Shown here in pieces: positions 58,219 to 64,000 of a DNA stretch of 64,000 nucleotides. The DNA is from Mycolicibacterium senegalense (GTDB taxonomy: Bacteria > Actinomycetota > Actinomycetes > Mycobacteriales > Mycobacteriaceae), in NCBI RefSeq assembly GCF_019645875.1, contig NZ_CP081000.1:2914001-2978000 (forward strand). The letters run 5' to 3'. The notes beneath the pieces were generated by a model that saw nothing but the letters and a program-made list of their open reading frames with translations, had not been told where the DNA came from and made no database searches. Positions within the stretch are counted from its first letter, which is position 1. Each line of letters opens with the position of its first letter. Position numbers and translations under genes: made by a program.

Positions 58219-58237
58219 CTAGGCAAGGCTACCCTAA
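58219..58237 (-). promoter_or_regulatory. IdeR box of the MrsI-like RNA
   Basis: CTAGGCAAGGCTACCCTAA matches 15 of 19 bases of the IdeR consensus by eye. It covers the -10 of the small RNA and overlaps the last bases of the FhuF-like gene, so the RNA promoter is located inside that gene's 3' end. Confidence 0.72.
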
Positions 58238-59004
58238 TTAAGCAAGACCTTCCCGGCCCTGCCCGAACCACGGACCGGCAGGCCGAATCCGACCAGCGCA
58301 TCGAGCACCGCCTGGCTACGCCGCATACTCACCACCTCACTGGACCCGGCCAGCAGCGGGACCTGGGTGGCCGCTCCGACCACCGCCGCACCGACCATGT
58401 GCCACATGGCCGCCACCGACATGGCGCCGTCGCTGATCTGAACCAACCGGGCGAAGAGCGGCTCCAGTGCGCGATGACTGCGGTGCGCCACCCAGGTGGT
58501 CAGCGCGGCTTCACTGGGCAACGCCACGATCCCGTCATGAGCCGCGCTGGCGATCCGGGCGGCGCGGCCGGAGTAATAGGGATCCTCGGGCAGGCTTCGC
58601 AGGGTCGGATCGACCACACCGACCCAGTCGATCGCCCCCTCGGAATCGACGTGGACCCACAGGTTTTCCAGGCCCGTATCCCAGGCGCGTCCTTCCAGCG
58701 CCAACAGCGGCACCACCCGGCCGATCACCACATGGATGAAGGTCGCCGCCAACTGCTGGGCGACTGCCGCGCGGTTACCGGTCTCGGCCATCGCGGCGTC
58801 GAACATGCCCTGCAGCCGATCCGCGGACAACGCCTCGGCCAGGGGCCACCACCGCCGCCGCGACAGGTCGCCCACTACGGCGACACCGTAGACCCGGGGG
58901 CATTCCGGGTACAGCTCGCGCAAGCGCCGGCTGGATTCATGCAGCGGCAGGGGCCGCTCGATGTCCATGCCCGCGATCAGCGGGTCGTCGATCAAGACCG
59001 TCAT
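58234..59004 (-). CDS. FhuF/IucA-IucC C-terminal-like iron protein lacking the cysteine motif
   Basis: A 256-residue soluble protein behind an IdeR box. CPRVYGVAVVGDLSRRRWWPLAEAL, TFIHVVIGRVVPLLALEGRAWD and LENLWVHVDSEGAIDWVG fit the FhuF/IucA-IucC C-terminal family that handles ferric siderophores. FhuF reductases end with a Cys-rich [2Fe-2S] motif after R-R-S; here the corresponding end reads MRRSQAVLDALV and contains no cysteine, so it cannot hold that cluster. Its only cysteine is in YPECPRV. The ATG at 59004 has GGAGG 4 bp upstream; upstream frame to 59103 is ignored. Probably a siderophore-binding or utilisation protein. Confidence 0.78.
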   Translation of the reverse strand: MTVLIDDPLIAGMDIERPLPLHESSRRLRELYPECPRVYGVAVVGDLSRRRWWPLAEALSADRLQGMFDAAMAETGNRAAVAQQLAATFIHVVIGRVVPLLALEGRAWDTGLENLWVHVDSEGAIDWVGVVDPTLRSLPEDPYYSGRAARIASAAHDGIVALPSEAALTTWVAHRSHRALEPLFARLVQISDGAMSVAAMWHMVGAAVVGAATQVPLLAGSSEVVSMRRSQAVLDALVGFGLPVRGSGRAGKVLLN

Positions 59005-59030
59005 GCCACCTCCGAAGGCTCCCGGTTCAC

Positions 59031-59049
59031 TTAGGTTAGCCTTACTATA
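59031..59049 (-). promoter_or_regulatory. IdeR box of the FhuF-like gene
   Basis: TTAGGTTAGCCTTACTATA matches 14 of 19 consensus bases. On the minus strand it includes TATAGT (59044-59049), a near-perfect -10, so the bound repressor would cover the promoter. 27 bp to the ATG. Confidence 0.75.
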
Positions 59050-59178
59050 GTCACGTGGACGACGAGAGCTACCCCCTGTGACTCGATTCACAGCCGGCCC
59101 CATATATGGCGCTGACCTTGCCCTAAACCCCGCTGAAAGCCGGTTCGGGCGCCAACGCCAAATACATACGACGCGCGG

Positions 59179-59210
59179 TAGTAAGCCCGTAGTACGCTGG
59201 CTCTACTGCT
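59179..59210 (+). promoter_or_regulatory. Candidate BlaI operator
   Basis: GTAGTA occurs at 59179-59184 and 59190-59195, and TACTGC (complement of GCAGTA) at 59205-59210. BlaI/MecI repressors bind GTAGTA-like half sites, and blaI starts 17 bp later, so autoregulation is likely. Confidence 0.5.
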
Positions 59211-59226
59211 CAGGAGAGAACGGAAC

Positions 59227-59643
59227 ATGGCCAAATTGACGCGTCTCGGGGAGCTTGAGCGCGAGGTGATGGATCACCTGTGGTCCGCACCCGAACCCCA
59301 AACAGTGCGCCAAGTCCATGAGGCGCTGGCCGCCCGCCGCGACTTGGCCTACACCACGATCATGACCGTGCTGCAAAGGCTGGCGAAGAAGAATCTCGTC
59401 GTGCAGCACCGCGATGACCGCGCGCACCGCTACGCGCCCACCCATGGGCGCGACGAGCTGGTCGCCGGCCTGATGGTCGACGCCCTCGACCAGGCCGCAG
59501 ACTCGGGCAGCCGCCAGGCCGCGCTGGTCCATTTCGTCGAACGAGTCGGTGTCGACGAAGCCCGCGCCCTGCGCCGGGCGCTCGCTGAACTGGAGAACAA
59601 GCACCAGCTGCCCCCACCGGCTGGTAATTCCGGTACCGGCTGA
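59227..59643 (+). CDS. blaI: BlaI-family transcriptional repressor
   Basis: A 138-residue winged-helix repressor, matching Rv1846c, which controls beta-lactamase and its own operon. LTRLGELEREVMDHLWS, TVRQVHEALAARRDLAYTTIMTVLQRL and KNLVVQHRDDRAHRYAP form the winged helix, with a C-terminal dimerisation region. The ATG has AGGAG about 9 bp upstream. It is co-oriented with the M56 peptidase gene (14 bp gap), the BlaR-like partner. No beta-lactamase gene is in the window. Confidence 0.93.
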   Translation: MAKLTRLGELEREVMDHLWSAPEPQTVRQVHEALAARRDLAYTTIMTVLQRLAKKNLVVQHRDDRAHRYAPTHGRDELVAGLMVDALDQAADSGSRQAALVHFVERVGVDEARALRRALAELENKHQLPPPAGNSGTG

Positions 59644-59657
59644 GAGAGACTTACGGC

Positions 59658-60629
59658 GTGTCCGCGCTGGCCTTCACCCTCCTCGCACTGGCCCTGGTGG
59701 GTCCGGTGCCCGCGGTGCTGGCCCGGTCGTCCTGGCCGCTGCGTGCCCCTCGGGCCGCAATCGTGCTGTGGCAGTCGATCGCACTGGCCGCCGTCCTCTC
59801 GGCCTTCTCCGCGGGTATCGCGATCGCGAGCCGCCTGTTCGTGCCCGGTCCCGACGGTCGTCCGACGGCGACCATCACCAGCGAGATCGAGGCACTCGGT
59901 TGGCCGTTGTGGCTGCTGCTCGTCGTGGTGTTCAGCCTGACCCTGTTCATCGGCGGACGGCTGTGCGTGGCCGTGATCCAGGTGGCCGTGGCCACTCGCC
60001 GCCGCCGCGCATATCACCGCATGATGGTCGACCTGCTGAGCAAGTCCCGCGATGCGGTCCCCGCCCATCTGTGTACGGCCCACCGCCCGCTCGCCGGCGA
60101 CGGGCTGCGCATCCTCGACGTCGCTCAGCCGCTCGCCTACTGCCTGCCCGGAGTGCGCAGCCGTGTCGTGGTCAGCGAAGGAACACTGACCACGTTGGCC
60201 GACAACGAGGTTGCCGCGATCCTCACCCATGAGCGTGCCCACCTGCGTGCCCGCCATGATCTGGTGCTGGAGATGTTCACCGCCGTCCACGCCGCCTTCC
60301 CCCGGTTCGTGCGCAGCGCCAATGCGCTCGACGCGGTCCGCCTGCTGATCGAACTACTCGCCGACGACGCCGCGGTACGGACCGCCGGCCCCACTCCGCT
60401 GGCCCGGGCCCTGGTGGCCTGCGCAGGCGGCCGTACCCCCTCGGGTGCGCTCGCCGCCGGCGGGCCGACCACCGTCATCCGGGTACGACGGCTCGGCGGC
60501 AAGCCCAACAGCGTCGCCATGGCCGTCACCGCCTACCTGGCCGCGGCCGCCGTGCTGGTGGTGCCCACCGTCGCCGTCGCCGTCCCCTGGCTCACCGAAC
60601 TTCACCGCCTGTTCTCCGGACTCGGATAA
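59658..60629 (+). CDS. M56-family (BlaR1-like) membrane metallopeptidase
   Basis: A 323-residue membrane protein matching Rv1845c. About three to four helices plus a zinc protease motif HERAH (residues 191-195) with a later E-L-L-A-D-D ligand region. Unlike BlaR1 it has no extracellular penicillin-binding sensor domain. It is believed to inactivate BlaI proteolytically, but the signal is not evident here. GTG start, 14 bp after blaI. Confidence 0.88.
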   Translation: MSALAFTLLALALVGPVPAVLARSSWPLRAPRAAIVLWQSIALAAVLSAFSAGIAIASRLFVPGPDGRPTATITSEIEALGWPLWLLLVVVFSLTLFIGGRLCVAVIQVAVATRRRRAYHRMMVDLLSKSRDAVPAHLCTAHRPLAGDGLRILDVAQPLAYCLPGVRSRVVVSEGTLTTLADNEVAAILTHERAHLRARHDLVLEMFTAVHAAFPRFVRSANALDAVRLLIELLADDAAVRTAGPTPLARALVACAGGRTPSGALAAGGPTTVIRVRRLGGKPNSVAMAVTAYLAAAAVLVVPTVAVAVPWLTELHRLFSGLG

Positions 60630-60680
60630 CGCTCTGCACGACAGGCGTTCTGCTACAACAAAACAACGAAAGGCTGCTGC

Positions 60681-62135
60681 ATGAGCAAGACCAGTACTTC
60701 CGGCACGGCACAGATCGGCGTCACGGGTTTGGCCGTGATGGGTTCCAACCTCGCCCGCAACTTCGCCCACCACGGCTATACCGTTGCGCTGCACAACCGG
60801 TCGATAGCCAAAACCGATGCACTGCTGGCCGAGCACGGCTCCGAGGGCAAGTTCGTGCGCAGCGAGACGATCGCGGAATTCCTTGACGCCCTGGAGAAAC
60901 CACGCCGGGTGATCATCATGGTCAAGGCCGGCGACCCGACCGATGCGGTGATCAACGAACTCGCCGACGCCATGGAGCCCGGCGACATCATCATCGACGG
61001 CGGCAACGCCCTCTACACCGACACCATCCGCCGGGAGAAGGCGATCCGCGAACGCGGCCTGCATTTCGTCGGTGCGGGCATCTCGGGCGGTGAGGAGGGC
61101 GCGCTCAACGGTCCCTCGATCATGCCCGGCGGCCCCGCCGAGTCCTACAAGTCCCTGGGCCCGCTGCTGGAGGAGATCTCCGCCCACGTCGACGGGGTGC
61201 CCTGCTGCACCCACATCGGCCCGGACGGGGCCGGTCACTTCGTCAAGATGGTGCACAACGGCATCGAGTACTCCGACATGCAGCTCATCGGCGAGGCCTA
61301 CCAGCTGCTGCGCGACGGCCTCGGCCTGGAAGCGGCACAGATCGCCGACGTGTTCACCGAGTGGAACAAGGGAGACCTCGACAGCTACCTCGTCGAGATC
61401 ACCGCCGAGGTGCTGCGCCAGGTCGACGCCAAGACCGGCAAGCCGCTGGTCGACGTGATCGTCGACGAGGCCGAGCAGAAGGGCACCGGGCGCTGGACCG
61501 TGAAGTCCGCCTTGGACCTCGGGGTCCCCGTCACCGGCATCGCCGAGGCGGTGTTCGCCCGCGCCCTGTCGGGGTCGGTCGCCCAGCGCAAGGCCACCAC
61601 CGGTTTGGCGTCCGGCGATCTCGGCGCAAAGCCCGCTGACGCGAAGCAATTCACCGAGGATGTGCGCCAGGCGCTGTACGCATCGAAGATCATCGCCTAC
61701 GCGCAGGGGTTCAACCAGATCCAGGCCGGTTCTGCCGAGTACGACTGGAACCTCACGCCCGGCGACCTCGCCACCATCTGGCGCGGCGGCTGCATCATCC
61801 GGGCCAAGTTCCTCAACCGGATCAAGGAAGCCTTCGACGCCGATCCGGAACTGGCCACGCTGATCGCCGCACCGTACTTCCGCAGTGCGGTCGAATCGGC
61901 CATCGACAGCTGGCGCCGCGTCGTGGTGACGGCCACCCAGCTGGGCATTCCGATCCCGGGATTCGCCTCGGCACTGTCGTACTACGACGCGCTGCGCACC
62001 GAGCGGCTGCCCGCGGCGCTGACCCAGGGCTTGCGCGACTTCTTCGGTGCGCACACATACGGCCGCACGGACGCTTCCGAGGGCCAGAAGTTCCACACGC
62101 TCTGGAGCGGCGACCGCAGCGAGGTGCCTGCCTAG
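60681..62135 (+). CDS. gnd1: 6-phosphogluconate dehydrogenase, decarboxylating (Gnd1)
   Basis: A 484-residue oxidative pentose-phosphate enzyme making ribulose-5-P, CO2 and NADPH. The nucleotide fold is GVTGLAVMGSNLARNFA near the N-terminus, and GAGISGGEEGALNGPSIMPGG and the catalytic lysine region GHFVKMVHNGIEYSDM follow. Matches Rv1844c. ATG with AAAGG 8 bp upstream. Lies 46 bp before guaB1. Confidence 0.96.
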   Translation: MSKTSTSGTAQIGVTGLAVMGSNLARNFAHHGYTVALHNRSIAKTDALLAEHGSEGKFVRSETIAEFLDALEKPRRVIIMVKAGDPTDAVINELADAMEPGDIIIDGGNALYTDTIRREKAIRERGLHFVGAGISGGEEGALNGPSIMPGGPAESYKSLGPLLEEISAHVDGVPCCTHIGPDGAGHFVKMVHNGIEYSDMQLIGEAYQLLRDGLGLEAAQIADVFTEWNKGDLDSYLVEITAEVLRQVDAKTGKPLVDVIVDEAEQKGTGRWTVKSALDLGVPVTGIAEAVFARALSGSVAQRKATTGLASGDLGAKPADAKQFTEDVRQALYASKIIAYAQGFNQIQAGSAEYDWNLTPGDLATIWRGGCIIRAKFLNRIKEAFDADPELATLIAAPYFRSAVESAIDSWRRVVVTATQLGIPIPGFASALSYYDALRTERLPAALTQGLRDFFGAHTYGRTDASEGQKFHTLWSGDRSEVPA

Positions 62136-62157
62136 ATTCGGCAGCACTGTCGAGTAA

Positions 62158-63618
<1,461 letters not shown>

Positions 63619-63716
63619 TCCGCCGAGGCGCGATACTATTGGGGTTCTTGAACACCGAGTGGTCGGCGCCAGATCGCATAGCGGCCTACTCGGTCAGATC
63701 GAACGAAAGGGTTCAC

Positions 63717-63857
63717 GTGCCGCAGGCACCCACCGAGGCCTCCGGTTCTGAACCGGCCTTCGGGGTGGAACACCAGTCACTTCTGAGCGCTGAAGCTGAC
63801 GACCCCTCTCCTAGTCAGCCGGGCCCCGGGCCCGGCGCAGCACTGGTGAGGATCTGA
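63717..63857 (+). CDS. Possible 46-residue leader peptide ahead of the CNNM/HlyC-like gene
   Basis: A small open frame ([15 protein letters not shown] and a Pro/Gly-rich end) whose TGA overlaps the ATG of the next gene (TGATG), with an AAAGG ribosome-like site before it. No domain is seen. It could be a translated leader, or the region may be untranslated 5' sequence. No other feature explains these 240 bp. Confidence 0.35.
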   Translation: MPQAPTEASGSEPAFGVEHQSLLSAEADDPSPSQPGPGPGAALVRI

Positions 63858-64000
63858 TGGGCGGCTCGGCGGACGTGATTGCGTCCTTGCTGTCGATCCT
63901 GGCGATCGTCCTGCTCACCCTCGGCACCGCGGTATTCGTGGCCGCCGAGTTCTCCCTGACCGCACTTGAGCGCAGCACGGTCGAGGCCAACGCCCGCGCG
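63857..64000 (+). CDS. CNNM/HlyC-CorC-type membrane protein, N-terminus only (Rv1842c-like)
   Basis: Only 48 residues lie in the window. The first helix [25 protein letters not shown] followed by [10 protein letters not shown] matches the DUF21 N-terminus of hemolysin-C/CorC proteins that move Mg2+ or other metals, and the position after guaB1 matches Rv1842c. Truncated by the window end. Confidence 0.8.
   Translation, partial: MGGSADVIASLLSILAIVLLTLGTAVFVAAEFSLTALERSTVEANARA

Overview
The window comes from a high-GC actinobacterium and almost certainly from a Mycobacterium, probably a fast-growing (Mycolicibacterium-type) species. It carries an antigen 85 mycolyltransferase, the Apa glycoprotein, F420-type LLM and EthD proteins, IdeR-type iron boxes and many GTG starts. 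Much of the gene order matches the M. tuberculosis segment Rv1842c-Rv1878 read in reverse. Rv equivalents given here are recalled from gene order and family, not from a search.

Layout. 1-3.1 kb: end of an SDR gene, an N-acyl-D-amino-acid deacylase-type amidohydrolase and a SnoaL/NTF2 protein. 3.1-9.2 kb: the glnA3 / MFS transporter / bfrA block (Rv1878-Rv1876), with a divergent iron-controlled operon of an unknown 211-residue protein and the ferredoxin bfd. 9.2-32 kb: a mixed accessory stretch with crotonase, EthD, a frameshifted FUSC exporter, thioesterase, TPR protein, deaminase, GH13 amylase, a nucleotide-cyclase-like receptor plus MscS/cNMP-domain channel, an FbpC-like mycolyltransferase, a membrane molybdopterin oxidoreductase, a frameshifted quinone oxidoreductase, Lon, an acyltransferase, a CycA-type permease and an MpaB-like oxygenase flanked by two related small membrane proteins. 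32-40 kb: lipoprotein, DUF72, ferredoxin-reductase-like protein (Rv1869c-like), a two-gene winged-helix plus double-ATPase (HerA-like) module, and a thiolase-like protein (Rv1867). 40-50 kb: phosphoketolase, CPBP protease, CGNR regulator, adhA, a GlsB-like membrane protein, a small secreted protein, apa, and modCB without modA. 50-58 kb: SDR, LLM oxidoreductase, ndh, and the urease operon ureABCFGD. 58-64 kb: a thioesterase (Rv1847), an iron-regulated small RNA matching MrsI, an FhuF-like protein, blaI with an M56 peptidase, gnd1, guaB1 and the start of a CNNM/HlyC-type protein.

Two themes tie the window together. The first is iron. IdeR-like boxes precede the 211-residue protein/bfd operon, the FhuF-like gene and the MrsI-like RNA. 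That RNA has 9 bases perfectly complementary to the bfrA 5' leader 50 kb away, so iron storage (BfrA), iron release (Bfd), iron acquisition and iron sparing all appear here. The second is nitrogen: glnA3, urease and possibly the amidohydrolase.

The least explained parts are the winged-helix/double-ATPase module (35.1-38.9 kb), the MpaB-like cassette (30.3-31.6 kb), and the cyclase/MscS pair in which both partners lack key nucleotide-handling residues. Two genes (FUSC exporter, quinone oxidoreductase) carry single-base frameshifts in GC tracts; these may be sequencing errors. No tRNA, rRNA, insertion sequence, prophage or CRISPR array was seen.
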